From Collybia mongolica (Eukaryota > Basidiomycota > Agaricomycetes > Agaricales > Clitocybaceae): a DNA stretch of 64,000 nt. Every line of letters starts with the position of its first letter. Positions within the stretch are counted from its first letter, which is position 1. The translations under genes were made by a program, and so were the position numbers. This document shows, piece by piece, positions 47,460 to 59,950 of the stretch. The notes below the pieces were generated by a model that was not told the origin of the DNA, made no database searches, and saw only the letters and a list, made by a program, of their open reading frames with translations. The stretch lies in NCBI GenBank assembly GCA_013420905.1, contig JAAXNY010000001.1:2418001-2482000 (forward strand). Reading direction: 5' to 3'.

Positions 47460-47827
47460 ACGCATCACTAATCACTCAGAGGACTCATGGTATTTTTGTC
47501 CTCTTTGCTTTTGGAAGTCACTGACTCTAATAAATGTACGACGGTGTTAAAAGTAGTGTTATAATAGTAAACAGAATATCTACATCCAATTTTCACGAAA
47601 TTTCTATGTGCTTCCCTGTGGTAGATTGAGCTGGAGCCCAGATAATTCTTTGCTCGACCTAGTAGTCACGGAGGGCCCAGACTTTCCCCACGCAGCCAAG
47701 AAAAAAACGACAGTTTTGGGTTGGCACGTGACCGAAAATTTAAAAAGTGGTGCGGTTTGGAGAGAAGTCCGATATATAAAAAAGGGCTGTCCAGTTACAT
47801 AGTTTTGTGTTTCCGTACATCTCTGCC
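47460..47827. promoter_or_regulatory. Intergenic, promoter of the Erg25-like gene
   Basis: A 368-bp gap between the permease stop and the ERG25 start. No named sterol-regulatory element was recognised by eye. Confidence 0.4.
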
Positions 47828-49045
47828 ATGGCTTTCAACGCGACAAATGGCGCATTTCATGACGACCTCTACGTCGGCACGGACTTTTCGTCCCTCAATT
47901 GGCTTGAGCAGCAATGGGTATGGTGGTATGTTACCATTGGAAATCCCGTTATTGCGACGGGGTTGATGAGCTTTTTGCTTCATGAAGTGAGTCGCTTCCT
48001 TAGCACCTCTATTTCCTCGAATTAAATGCGGTATCCCTACGCATAGATTGTTTACTTTGGACGAAGCATCCCATGGATCATCATCGACGCTATCCCTTAC
48101 TTCCGCAAATATAAGCTACAACCTACCAAGGTCCCTACGCCTGCTGAACAATGGGAATGCACCAAGGGCGTTCTGTTCTCTCACTTTACGATCGAACTTC
48201 CCGCAGTCAGTATAGTATTTCTCCTGAACTCTACGTTTATCTGACCCCCCTCCTGTTAGATCTGGCTGTTCCACCCTATGGCAGAATCCCTTGGCATGTC
48301 TACATATCAAGTACCATTGCCCTCTTGGAAAGTCATGGCACCTCAAGTCGCATTATTCTTCGTTTTCGAGGACTTTTTCCACTTCCTCGGTATGTCGAGA
48401 CGTTGTGTACTGCCTTGTCTTGGTTCTTACTCTTGTGCTCAGCCCACCAAATGCTCCACACCGGGATCTTATATAAGCATATTCACAAAATCCATCACAA
48501 ATACTCCGCACCTTTTGGGCTTGCTGCTGAATATGCCCACCCCGCTGAGGTCATGATCCTTGGAGCTGGCACGATTGCAGGACCTCTATTGTATTGCTGG
48601 TTCACTCGTGATTTCCACATCATCACCATGTATGTGTGGATTCTCCTCCGTCTCTTTCAAGCCATCGATGCCCACAGCGGTTATGGTACGTATTCGGTCA
48701 TGTTGTTTCTCAAGGCGAATTCTCAGCATACATTCAGACTTCCCTTGGTCCCTCCAACACATTCTTCCATTCTGGTCCGGCGCTGAGCATCACGACTTCC
48801 ATCATATGGCGTTCACAAACAACTTCTCCACTTCGTTCCGCTGGTGTGATCGCATCTTCGGTACTGATATCAAGTATCAAGAATATCGTGCCCGGGTTAA
48901 AGCAGCTAAGGAGGCTATGAAGGGCGCAACCAAGGAGCAACAACAACAGATGGAAGCCAAGTTGATGGCTGAGGTTGAGGCAGAAGGAATTAGAGCTGAA
49001 GCCGAAGCTGAGGGCAGTGCACCCAAAACGGTGAAAGTACAGTAA
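47828..49045 (+). CDS. ERG25: Sterol C4-methyl oxidase (methylsterol monooxygenase) Erg25
   Basis: ER di-iron oxygenase that removes the C4 methyl groups of sterol precursors in ergosterol synthesis, together with Erg26 and Erg27. It starts [20 protein letters not shown], then [20 protein letters not shown]. Further exons give [36 protein letters not shown] and FVFEDFFHF. The fatty-acid-hydroxylase histidine clusters are present: [20 protein letters not shown], then EYAHPAEV and [20 protein letters not shown], the last followed by [16 protein letters not shown]. The C-terminal tail is a charged helix ([20 protein letters not shown]) and ends KTVKVQ, longer than in yeast and lacking the short KKxx-type end. 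Six or seven exons, about 340 aa. Confidence 0.92.
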
Positions 49046-49239
49046 CCCAATCATAGACATACCAGCGAGGTGATTCTCGCACATATATATCATCAAAGTA
49101 CTATCAGTTGTACTCTATCCTAATTTTAAAATATTATATGACGAAGCCACGGATGTATGACGGCCCGGAATAATTTGTTAGTGGCATTGTAGAGTTGGAC
49201 TTGAAGTATCTTGGCTTGCCTTTACTTCCTTAAACTACC

Positions 49240-50564
49240 ATGACTCTAGAAACCGTCGCCTACGAGGAATATACTTCCCAACGAGACAACAATACCAGAG
49301 TCAACTATTCACTGGAGGAATCACATCCGGTCTCAACAGAGACGAATCACAACAGGCACAACCCAGATTTCGAATTCTCCGAATCGTCCAGCAAATCACT
49401 TCTATCCTCCCATCCTCCACTACCCGTCGAGATTCTAGACTATGTTTTCCAACACCTTACTCGACATGAACTGGTGCCGTTTCTGCGCATTAACAGGATA
49501 TTTTATAACATCTCTGCGCGCGTCCTCTACCGCCACATCGATGGTCTCTCCCTCCGTCAATCGGTCGCTTGCCTCCTAACTCTCGACAGAGGTCCAAAAC
49601 CAATACAGTTCGTACGTTCCCTTGAGATTGGATGGGAAGAGAAAACGCCCACTCACAACCTTTACCGACTTCTGCACCGAGTACTTCAGAGGCTATCTGC
49701 GCTAAACACATTATACATCGAATTGCCTCGACTCGACTCTCCTACCTGGATACTTTCAAATTGCACCTTTTCTCTTCGTAGCTTTGCAACGTCACTACCT
49801 TGCAACCAGGAACTAGCAGCGTTCCTGGACCTCCAGCCCAACATCACAGAATTATCGCTCCGTGGGATACAAGACAGCCGTTCCCTACCATTCTTAAACA
49901 CCATATCCTCACCGCCTGAGAAGCCTTCCGAGAGGCCTGTTTTCCCACTTCTTCCGACGTCATTACCAAAGTTATCGCAGTTCCGCACTATCCATGGACG
50001 TCCGTCGACAATCGCTACCTTCGTAAATGGACGTCCCATCAAAATGGTTTCGATTCCACTGTTCCTATCTCTTGCAACAGAGGCGCTGAACGCCCTCACC
50101 ACTTCAAGCTCCCCAATCCGAAGACTTAGCATCATGAGCTTTGATCCTACAGCTCCGGAATTCTTGCTCTCGGAAATAGTAAAACGCTTCCCAGACCTGG
50201 AGGCCTTGCATGTGGTTATCCTGCTCACTGAATTATCATACGTACGTTTTTATACTACTGTGCACTCAAAATCACACGGCTGATAATATCGTTTCGCTTT
50301 CAGGAGAACTTGATAGCCTCAGGTCCATTGCTTGCCGGGTTTAGGTCACTGCAGGTACGTTACTCTTGTCAATCATAAACTCCTGTGAGTAATGAAGTTT
50401 TCCAGTACATCACGTTTATGGCAGCCAGCGATGAAAATACGGCTCCAGGCAACGAACAGTTGATCGCGAAACTGTGGCATAGCTATTGCCCGACGCTCAG
50501 AACTATCATTCTTCCTCGAGGCAAGGTCTGGTTCGAGGGTGGATTGGAGTGGTCTACTCTGTAG
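49240..50564 (+). CDS. F-box domain protein
   Basis: Probable SCF ubiquitin-ligase receptor, not closely related to the three copies at 11-21 kb. The N-terminal 60 residues are polar and disordered. The F-box is PLPVEILDYVFQHLTRHELV, PFLRINRIFYNISARVLYRH (residues about 61-100). The rest is leucine-rich but without clear repeats (SLEIGWEEKTPTHNLYRLLH, LRSFATSLPCNQELAAFLDL). The large first exon ends LLTELSY. Two short introns follow, joining ENLIASGPLLAGFRSLQ and YITFMAASDENTAPGNEQLI, ending FEGGLEWSTL with TAG at 50562-50564. Total about 410 aa. Targets are unknown. Confidence 0.82.
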
Positions 50565-51264
50565 AAGCGTGCTTGGGAGAACAAAAATGTCCTCACTATC
50601 CCAGAAAATTCTATTGGAGCATCAGCCCAGAATTGCATAAAGAAACACATTCATGCTCTTATATGCGTATTTCGAAGATCATAAGTCTGTCGAGACCAAA
50701 TCTTTTACCCAGCCAGGTCTCCTACATCTGATCGAAGCATAGGGTCCTTAGCGCCACTCCGTGGCGTCATGGCCGCCCGAGATTCTCCAATACCTGACTC
50801 ATAAGTCGCACGCGCTGTCAGTCCACGGATAGCGATCCATAAACCTACCTTGCTCTCTTGTCATTCCTCGTAATCTTTTCTAGTCATCCGTCCGCATACA
50901 AGTCCGTTCGATACCTTTCGCTTGAGGTCTGCGTTCTGCCATTAAACTTTAGCGTCTTGGTCATCATTAAGCCGCAATAACATTGCCGACACTCGCGTAT
51001 TCATTTTCACACAGTAGACACGCGTTCGCCGAACCATGGATTGTAGGGCTCAATCCATACCATCAGGGAAACATTTACTTGCGCGTCCTTCCGGCACGCC
51101 CTCCACAACTCCCATTATCATTTGGTGTTAACGTGAACAACCCTGACTAAACTAGTGGTGTCTGTGCATCCTCTCTCAGGCATCGAAGCTGCAACCACAT
51201 GATGAGAAATCATAGACATTCGTAGCTATATAAAGTAAGAGGATCTCCACTATCCTTCATCAAC
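50565..51264. promoter_or_regulatory. Intergenic, 700 bp
   Basis: Between the F-box gene and the questin-oxidase-like gene, both on the plus strand. No RNA gene or coding exon was seen. A TATA-like CTATATAAAG lies at about 51226, roughly 40 bp before the next start codon. Confidence 0.45.
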
Positions 51265-52979
51265 ATGGCTCAAGAATTGTTTCCAACTCCATCTCCCCCA
51301 CCGTCCAAGATTTCACCCAGGTTTTGGCCTGGTATTAATCCGAGCTCAACCGAGTCTCTTCGCAACCTTTTAGAAGACAACCACGACAGATGGCACGTTT
51401 ATTTTGATCCTAGAGGATTCCACAAGTAAGAGGCCCTTGATTCCACAGTTATTACGAGATATTCAACGACACTTTGCAGCCATGCTTCGCATTTTCTTCT
51501 TGCACAGTGGTCTCTCGGAGCTGGCGCGTCAATCCTCGAAGGCGGGTATAAGCTAGAATGCGAGTACCAGCGACCTGCTTTCGATTCGCCCGAGCCCATT
51601 ACGATCAACAATTTCAAGGACCACCTTGGCGATGACAAGTGCGTTGTTTCCTAATCATTCCCTTGTAGCTCGTGAAAATTGACATCATATTTAGCTATTA
51701 CAAGTCGTACTTGGCGTTCTTTACCGAAGTTGTGAAGGCCAAGGGTCCAGTTGCAGCGTTAGAGGAATATGTGTTCGATATGAAGATGAACTTTGATCTG
51801 GCACGGGACGCAGACAAACAGCCGGAAATGCTGAACCGCTTCTTTGACGGGCTTGTCCACCCCATGATTCATGCCGGATACGGCTTAGAGTTTGGGTTGC
51901 CTGGTATGGTGGTGGAAGGTATACATGTTCACGACAATTCTCCGGGTCGTAATACTCATCGAGATCGATTTTCTAGGCCTCGCTTCAGCAGCTATTCACC
52001 AGGCCAGCTCCTCTGTCGTTATCACTCCGGCCCTCTTTGAGCCTGATGTTGCACCCGTCATGGAAACATTAACATCTCGCTTGCCGTCCGCTTTGGAACT
52101 AAGCTCTGGTAATGCATCCCCCCCAGACGTCCATGCATTCTCTGTATTGGCGCGCATCCTGAAAGATCCTCAATTTCATGTTGGCGGGGCGCCAGAAGTG
52201 GCCTTACAGATTTATACCGACATGATGCGCGCACACGGCGAGGCTTTAAAGAAATATGCCAGTGAATGGACCATCAATACGGCAAACCCTAATGAGGTTG
52301 AACGCAAGATTGAAGAATTAGCTTGGACAATGGTCATGATATACGGGATTCCGGGTTGGACCGAGGGGGCCGGCTTCAATGCAGATTTCTTCCAGTGCGT
52401 AGCTTTCTTGCTTTTAACAAAGATAGCATGTGACTAATTCGACCCATTTACAGTATGCATCTGGTTACATCGTCTCTGTTTTTATCTTCCCTGGCTGCAC
52501 AACTCAATCCGTCTTCTCAAGTGCTCCTCTTGAGGGGGTATTTCGTAGTTTGCCTGGCCTGGTGGGTTGGCCGCGGCCGTCCTGGCTTCGACATTGCCAA
52601 ATTCTTCGCAGCTGACACAGCACACCCAACTCCGTCTGGGCCATTGCCAACCCCAAACGAAACGACACTACCCTCGCCGACCTCACCGATAGCCACCACA
52701 CCAAACTCGTGGTTCCCCATTCTTCAAACAGCAATTGTCCATCGTGACGATCATCTGCCGAAACTCCAGCGCACTCTTGCTCACTATGCAGCATTGTACG
52801 GGCTTCGAGGACCGGGTCAGGCTGATTTCTCTAATACTGAGCTTCCCGATGCCGACAAACTCGACGGGACACTGTTCCTTAGAGTCGCTGGGTTGACCGC
52901 GGAAGCATTGGGGCGGGTTCGGGAAGGCGAACAGCCCGGACCGCGTGTGTGGGATCGGCGAGGGTTTTACCAGAAGTGA
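51265..52979 (+). CDS. Questin-oxidase-like (Baeyer-Villiger type, DUF4243) protein
   Basis: Member of the questin oxidase-like family (AflY/MdpL/GedK relatives), enzymes that open or oxidise anthraquinone-type rings. It starts MAQELFPTPSPPPSKISPRF, then ESLRNLLEDNHDRWHVYFDP, RGFHK. The second exon carries the conserved SHASHFLLAQWSLGAGASIL (a His-rich entry motif). Next come YYKSYLAFFTEVVKAKGPVA and RFFDGLVHPMIHAGYGLEFG, where the conserved HP..H..YG motif lies, then LPGMVVEGLASAAIHQ. C-terminal segments: ELAWTMVMIYGIPGWTEGAG, MHLVTSSLFLSSL, AHYAALYGLRGPG and DGTLFLRVAGLTAEALGRV. It ends GFYQK, about 480 aa, six exons. No polyketide synthase is nearby in this window, so a stand-alone role or an unrelated substrate is likely. 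Confidence 0.82.
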
Positions 52980-53642
52980 GCCAAGAAGTGAGGGAAACGG
53001 TCGCAAATCTGGAATCACCGACCATATCGTACTGGTAGTAAGCTGACCATGTTATATGAATTGATTAAAAGTGACCACATCACCCCCTGTTGTACGCAAA
53101 AGTCGTGAATAAAATTTGCCCCTAATGAGTTATTGATGCATCTAGCATGGAGCGCGTGTGGTAGATGCATTTCATTCACCACCACTACAAAGTATGTCGA
53201 GATGCAGGATTCTTTCATTTTACAGTATTTATACAGGCCTGGAGTACGACGTGAAACCATACTTTCCTCCTGCCTACACTGCCAAACCAGAGAATGCAGT
53301 CTGCTTGCCATTTCATTTCTCACGCTGCCCATTCACCATCAAACACGCAAACTAACAAATAGAGTGCACCCGTACTATAGTTCTACGCTTATAGTCTCCT
53401 TGGATCGCTAGAATGAACTAGGCTTGCCATTTTATCTTCAAGCTACCTGCAAGCAATTGCGCAAGCTTCTCTCGTTGTCACCCTCAGTTCCATCCATGAA
53501 ACAACCTTATAATGAATATAATGCAGGGCAATCAACGATTATATTGTACGCTTTGCGTAAAACTGATAGGGTAGATAGTAAGGAATATACTGGATATGAT
53601 TAAACGATAATAAAAGAACGAGGGGATATATATGAGTAGTTA
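52980..53642. other. Intergenic, 660 bp between convergent genes
   Basis: AT-rich towards its right end. Overlapping short frames on both strands show no motif. This would be one possible outer flank of the two-gene module to its right; no inverted repeat shared with the other flank was found by eye. Confidence 0.4.
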
Positions 53643-55220
53643 TTAGAGCAGGTCAATGAAATTGTCCAAAGTCGAAGTGGCTGCTGTCAACGTAGCAGCA
53701 CTCGAAGCACTTGCAGAAGAGCCGGACTGAGCAACATTTGATGGTTCACCAGATTTCTGGAAGCGCGCGTTATCGGCATCGATTACCGTTAGGATATGGC
53801 TATTAAATGGGCTTTGAGTCATATACAATAATCGGAATGGTGTGACTCACCCATTATACCCTGCCTTATTTCCATGCCATTCGCTGTTGAGCTTGCGCAG
53901 AAAGATTTCAAAGCCTTCCCAGAATTTCTCACTTTCTTCTTCGGCTGCTTTCTTCTTCGGTGGCGGCACTGGCTCTATATCTGACAAATTAATATCGGAG
54001 CCTTCTCTCTTGATCGCAACACTGAGCCCATATGCACGCTGTCGATAGGATGTGAGCCACCAATCAAGAATCAAAAATACTATCGAACCATTAAAGCAAC
54101 TTGAGCTATGAAGGCCTTATCAATTCCATGCTGCACCGTCCCGAATTTCTCCAAGACGGTACAGCAAAAGGCATTGAGGGTTGCCGCCGTCGGCCCCGTC
54201 ACTACATTGCCATTGGCTATGAGGCGTCGAAGTTGTTCACGAGCACTGTTCGAAGCCCGCTTGCAAGCCGTGACAATTTTGCTCTTCTGTCCTGTCTGGA
54301 TGACTTTCTCGATTCCAAACTGCTGAACATCTTCCTTCAAATCATTCTATAAACATCATTAGCAATGGGAGTGACAACACAAAACGATATACGAACAAAG
54401 ACATCATCCCACATGCCCTTGAAGTTAATACGACCAGGCTGGATGAGTACTCTTTTCGCGAGCATGGTGATATGATTCTAAAATGGGAAAGGTTAAAACA
54501 CATTAACAGAATATAAAGTGAGAATGTACTCGGAGTTCATCAGAGACAATGAAGGGTGCTTTGGGAACTACGACATCCGATAAGCGGGCCTCTGAGGCAT
54601 CCGCTTGGGCAATAAGCTTGGAAAGCTTCGCATCAACCTTGAGTTGAAGTGCGAAAGACATCAATCGTGTCAATGCATCAGCATTCTCCAAAGCCGAGCA
54701 GGTCTGTCCACATGTAATGGCTTAGTATTAAATAAGTTAAGTATTGTATAGAACCACTAACCCTGTGAAACGAGAAGAGCATGCGCTTCTGGTCTTCGAG
54801 GAGCCCATATTGTGTTGATAAAGCGGTGACAATTTCAATGGGAATTTTGTTTCCTGTTGGGGGAGGTGGTGGCAGCTGCTGAGGCGCACTTTGTGGACTC
54901 GAGAAATTGCTATGATAACCATCAGCATTGTTGTCACCGTAGATGTCGTCTTGCCTGGACCGCTTCAATTGTCGAGTGTCACTGGAGGAAAGACGGCGGT
55001 GACGCCCAGGCCCGCCCTCCTGATTTCTACTATGACTCTGTACATCAGAGTATGTGACCGACCTAATGTTGAGATCACCTTGTACGATGGAGGAGCCCGT
55101 TCCACTCGCAAAATTCCTAGTAGGTAGGGGTTCACATTGTTCGAAAGGAGTGTGATTGGGTGGAGATTGGTACCCTGTATAGGAAATCGGGGTAGGATTC
55201 ATGAGGTGTGATATCGGCAT
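53643..55220 (-). CDS. Uncharacterised Agaricomycete protein, partner of the downstream large gene
   Basis: I cannot assign a function. The start is MPISHLMNPTPISYTGYQSP, opening a disordered region rich in Ser, Asn, Pro and Gln (residues 1-115) with a basic RRLSSSDTRQLKRSRQDD patch that may be a nuclear signal. Helical segments follow across five introns: IPIEIVTALSTQYGLLEDQ, ENADALTRLMSFALQLKV, NHITMLAKRVLIQPG, INFKGMWDDVF, NDLKEDVQQFGIEKVI, RASNSAREQLRRLIANGN, GTVQHGIDKAFIAQVALM. It ends with an acidic-proline part (LSDIEPVPPPKKKAAEEE) and a Ser/Ala/Thr tail STLDNFIDLL. Total about 420 aa, no membrane span. Similar helical proteins of unknown function are, from memory, multi-copy in mushroom genomes. 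Same strand as the 1,150-aa gene, 129 bp from its stop. Confidence 0.65.
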
Positions 55221-55264
55221 TGGGGACAGGCGTTCACCGAGCGACGTGGAAAGGAGGAAATAGG

Positions 55265-55284
55265 CCTGTCACATGTGTGACAGG
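55265..55284. promoter_or_regulatory. Palindrome CCTGTCACA-TG-TGTGACAGG
   Basis: A perfect 9-bp inverted repeat with a 2-bp centre, 45-64 bp upstream of the ATG at 55220, in the only space between the two uncharacterised genes. Its position and symmetry fit a binding site for a dimeric DNA-binding protein, but no known factor is assigned. Confidence 0.5.
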
Positions 55285-55349
55285 ATCTAGAAATTTCACT
55301 AAGTCCCACACCGCTTGTAACGTTTAATAATAGACCTATGTAGATACAT

Positions 55350-58300
55350 TTAAAGTGCCTTGGCTATATCATCTCTCACAGCCATATGGATAATTTCTTC
55401 ATGATCAAGTGTAGACACAGCCTGAACAAACCTTTGAATGATCCACGCATCCCGCATTTTTCCAGTATTAAGGACTAGATCCGCCAAATCCCCATGATGG
55501 CGCACCGCCAATGAATTATCAGGAAGTCGCTCACGCTCAAGGAAAACAGGCCGGGAACCCGACAAGTCACAAGGGTGAGCTGCACAGTTGTGCTGAATGT
55601 TTGCAGCACAGAGAAGATCCTAAGATGCAAGTGTCAGATAATTTTCACAGTGTGAGGGTTTATTTACCGAAGGGGCTGCCATGTAGTATTCTTGAGAGCT
55701 CCGAATTGTGGGCATTGAGTAAGGTAATGCCAGTTCACCAGTATTAAAAACCTCTACAAGGGTGATTGCTCCCTCAAGACGAGACAGGATTTCACGGATC
55801 TTTGCAACCCGGTAATCCCCATTAATAACCTTGTAGACCACAAAGTCATCAATACTGACACGATCCTCGTTGTCAAGAACGATGTCAGCGCCTTCCCTGA
55901 ATTTTGAGCCTCCCGGAGGTGGGCGGTAGTATTGTGATGAAATTGTGTCTGACCAATCTATAATTGATGAAGCTTTCTTATATCGGACAGCTCCTGGAGT
56001 TGAGAATAAGTAAAGTTAGATAGAAAGGAAATGAGGATATACCCTTCTGCGACCTGCTAGGCGGTGACAACCCAAGTCTCGCTGATACAATTGACGGTGT
56101 CTGTCCTAAGGCAATGACAGAGGATCCAGCTTGTCGCCATGTAACTAATGTCTCGCTGCCATCTTCTGACTCAAATTTTTCTTCATAAAAGCCACCACTG
56201 AGAAGATGCCGGATACGAACAAGCCCAGCGGCATGTTTCGCAATATCAAGGGAAGGAGCCTGACGGTTGGAATGAATTGACCATGCCCGTATGATGGCAT
56301 TGAATGCTTCAAAAACTTCAGTTGCAAAAAGGATTGCTGGCCCAAAGCGTCGAATGTGAGCGACGAGATGTAAAAGAAGATGAAATTTTGGTTTATTAAA
56401 CCAGCGAGGAGTCCACCGAGCAGTGCAGTTTAGAAAGCGGTCGACTGCACTTTCTAATTTTGCCTGTCGAAGATAATTAGATTGTGCTAACAGTTAGCCT
56501 GAGTATCGAGACATACAAGATATTCATCAAGATTATCAATCCGTGGTTGCCAAATCAAGGGGACCAGAGCTGCGAGAGCCGCCCAGGTTTGAAGGATACT
56601 GTCATCCAACAGGTCATACAGCGCAAATATTGCGATCTGCTCCACAATTTTGAAGTCACGTCCAACGAGTGATCCAGCGTATTGGACCAGCGTATGACCA
56701 CGCAAGGATCCAATGCGGGGGTCAAGTCCTGACATGTCCATACTAGTCAATCGAACTTTCAGGGTTCCCTTCTGTTCATCTGAAAGACGCTCAATGGCAT
56801 CCCGCCAAAAATACTTCACAAAGCCTAGCAACACAACATGAAGAATTTCCACTGGTGTATCAGAGTGTGGGTTTAGATCTGTCAGACCTGCTATGTCACC
56901 AGTAGACAGATGATGCTAAAGGACACGATGGCTTACCTTTTATGTGCCATACTGGGCTATATGGCTGAGTTGGCATTGTGGACAGAATTCGGTGAGTTGC
57001 GGCCTCAGCACGAGGACCACTAAGCTTTTTGCGGGCATTGTCAATTTTGTCGACGAAATAATGGAGAAATTTGTCTTTGATACCAGTTGATGTGCGTAAT
57101 ATCTGATTTTGCTTCTGTGGCTCCATTCCAACAACGTTCTCAAATATCTCGCGAGACGTCTTTTGAGTTTCTACAGGCTCGCGTGCCTTGCCAACCTACA
57201 TATTGAGACCAGAAATGTGGGTCATGATAGTATATTCTTATATATTATTGGTTTTACCTGCATGAAACGCCGAACACGATCCACCATACCTGCAAAGGTT
57301 TCACCTTTTTTCACAGCACCGTCAAATTCTTCCATGTCATCACCATCTTTACCTTTGACCCAGCATGACCTGCAAAAGAATTTGGATCGAAGACCAGAGT
57401 GGCAAGCAAATTCACTCTGCATCGGGTTATCACCTAGTAAGGCCAGTATCCAGAGGATAACCAATACTGTCTCTCCATACAGACAGTCATAAACCTGAAC
57501 ACCGCCCGCTTGGCATTCCCTAGAATTAACAGGTCACATTAATAAGGATGTTACGATATAGCGTAACTTTCAATCATACTCAATATCTTCTACAAGACCT
57601 TCGAGCATTTCTAATGGAGGTGCAGCATTTGATGTACAGAGAAAGTGAACATTGGCTTCCTTATGTGCATGTTCTCGTGGAAGCCCAGCGGCCACCATGA
57701 GAAAGCTGTTATGCTCGTTCCACTTTTTTGACCGATTCCCAGATGTGTCGTCACAATACAGCCAGGCAGGGTAAGCAACCACTCGCGAACCTTTGGCCTT
57801 GTTACGCCACTCATTGAGGAGTGGATAAGGCCACGGCTGCAATAGCGCTTCATTGGAAGCATCTCGCATCCCTATAGTCGATTAGATTTGGTTTGTTGCA
57901 ATGCACCGGGTCTCATACCTGCAATCTGAGTTGCTGATGGGACTCCCGGGCCTAGGTAGGCACCATTGTGAATGTCGCTCCCCGAAAGCAATAACTGGTT
58001 ATCAGAGAACGTTAACTCATCCCATCGTTCAACAACCCAACCCCCATTCAAGGTAACCATTCGCCAGGCACGACACATCATGACACCGGCTTTCTTGTAC
58101 CAGCGCGTTGGAATACACATAGTTCCATCATGAAGTCGTGTTGGCTCCATAATAAAGTAATCATTGAGCCCGACTCGGTGCATGGGAGTAAGCTGACGTG
58201 GGTCAACATCATGTAGCCAACGAGAAGCTTGCGTTGCAGATGTCAAGACCTGACCAGTATCTTCTGGGTAAACTTCTAGTACGTTTCTCACTGCCGGATT

Positions 58301-59383
58301 TGAGAAATCCTGGCCAACAGTCAGTACAGAACATAGTGAGATCACACCGAATTTACCAGTGCTATCATAGATGATGGTTTTATAATATGGTAGGTGTGTC
58401 CCAACGAGCCCAAATGGCGGGAGATGCCTACACCACACAAGCCCTCCATTACTGCTGACGTGGATTTTATATTTGAAATCGTAGGAACATCAGTCACTCC
58501 ATTAATCCCCAATAGCCAGAGCATGACTTCCAAATCCTTGTGCGAAAAAACCGACCTCGGGAGTTGTGATACAATATCGAGTGTACATGACTGTTATCTA
58601 CATTAGCAACGTATTGAGATGGTAATAGAGAGGCTGACACTGCGGTCAGGCCAGGGGCTCCAGACGCCGGTCGACGAAGATCGGGGCAGACCACGGCGAC
58701 GGACTGATGGCAGGCTATGTTTTTCTACATAAATAATGAGAAAGGGGCCAAAAGAAACAATCTATATACTTACCAGCAGGAACATCAGGAGGGGGTGGTA
58801 AGAATGTATCCTCAACATCCCCGGATCCTTCATCCTCATCCTCAGAGTCTTCGTTGAGTAAGAATGCGTCGAGTGCTCTGTTAACCGCTTCGCGAACGGC
58901 GGTCCGATGACTGCGATGAGCAAGATATGCATTGGGAGTGAAGTCGTCGACTTGTATTGCGCTGGGGCCAACCGGTGAGGCCATCTGTGGGGAATGCCTT
59001 GGTGGGGGAGATGGTACAGGAGATGGTGATGGATGCGTCGAATGGCCAACTTGACTATATGTGTTGAGCATATCTAAGAACGGATCGCCTGCAGGATGAT
59101 CGTCAACCATCATAACCCCAGCTGGGGTATCTTCAATCGCAGCGACGTTAGCAGCTTCCAGACTCGCGATATAACGGTCGGTTGCCCGACGATGCTTGGC
59201 TGTACCCCCGTGGATGACAGCATTTCGCGCAGTCATCGTCTCAGGAGCATCGTTGCACCTCAAGCATGACCAGAACTGCCGGTCAACTCGTACAAAATCT
59301 AGATAAAGAGTCAGTGGTGGGAACATATTATTCTCGAACAAGCTCGACATACTTTCTGGATCAGAAAGACGGGCAATAGACAT
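55350..59383 (-). CDS. Large uncharacterised basidiomycete protein, about 1,150 aa
   Basis: Member of a family that I recall as widespread and repeated in Agaricomycetes, without a known function. The start MSIARLSDPE joins NFVRVDRQFWSCLRCNDAPE after a 52-nt intron. The Cys-X2-Cys with HGGTAKH makes a small zinc-finger-like N-terminus. A Pro/Ser-rich and acidic linker follows. The conserved body runs through VWSPWPDRS, SCTLDIVSQLPRSVFSHKDL, EVMLWLLGINGVTDVP, DYFIMEPTRLHDGTMCIPTR, then AYPAWLYCDDTSGNRSKKWN, HNSFLMVAAGLPREHAHKEA, LLGDNPMQSEFACHSGLRSK, FFCRSCWVKG, TPVEILHVVLLGFVKYFWRD and KFHLLLHLVAHIRRFGPAIL. The C-terminal domain ends in VRDDIAKAL. More than ten introns, all frames open. The pattern of scattered acidic residues and Cys/His pairs recalls a transposase, but this is inference. 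Confidence 0.7.
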
Positions 59384-59950
59384 TGATAGAAGAACGAAAT
59401 TAATAATAATAAAGTTGAAGATATATTGTCCACAGTATAGCACAGATCGCAAGTAGCGTTCAAGAAGAGAGGTAAGTCACTGTGCAAGCCAGGTACTCTA
59501 CGCAGGGTGAGGGCAGAGATCAAGTGAAGATTGCAGGCGTAGAACTGCCAGCAGAGCACACTTATTTTACACTCCGAATGCACTCCGACCTTCACGCTCC
59601 TGGCAGGTGGTTCAGGCTGAAAGCCACGTGCGAGCGAGTATTTGGCAGTGTATGATGGCACATCACCAATAGTGTAGATTAAAGGAAATAAAGCTATATT
59701 CAAGAAACTGATACTTATATTTTCCTGGCTCACAAATCAAGTAAGACACCATCTCTGTTTAAAGGGTGTCCGCACACCCATGACAATCCCCCCTTCCGTC
59801 CGCTCTTTTTGTGCATTGACAACCCCAAAGCCTACGATGTTTGTATAGAGTTCAGTTTCGTCTCCATGGTCACGGCGGTCTTCGATGTGTACAATAACGA
59901 CTTTCGAACATATGTCAGTCTCGAGATAATTGGCAGTATCACTTTGTAAA
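59384..59950. promoter_or_regulatory. Promoter side of the large gene
   Basis: Upstream region of the minus-strand 1,150-aa gene. It holds a small hairpin GGGTGT-CCGC-ACACCC near 59763-59780. CpGs are normal here and drop sharply after about 59950. Confidence 0.4.

Noticed and set aside
55300..59680. CACTA-type ends: CACTA near 55300 and TAGTG near 59673
   Set aside because: The bases following each are not inverse copies of each other and no 3-bp target duplication is visible. The left word also lies between the two genes rather than outside the module.
59763..59780. Small hairpin as a possible Helitron 3' end
   Set aside because: No CTRR terminus follows at the right distance, and no Rep/helicase words occur nearby.
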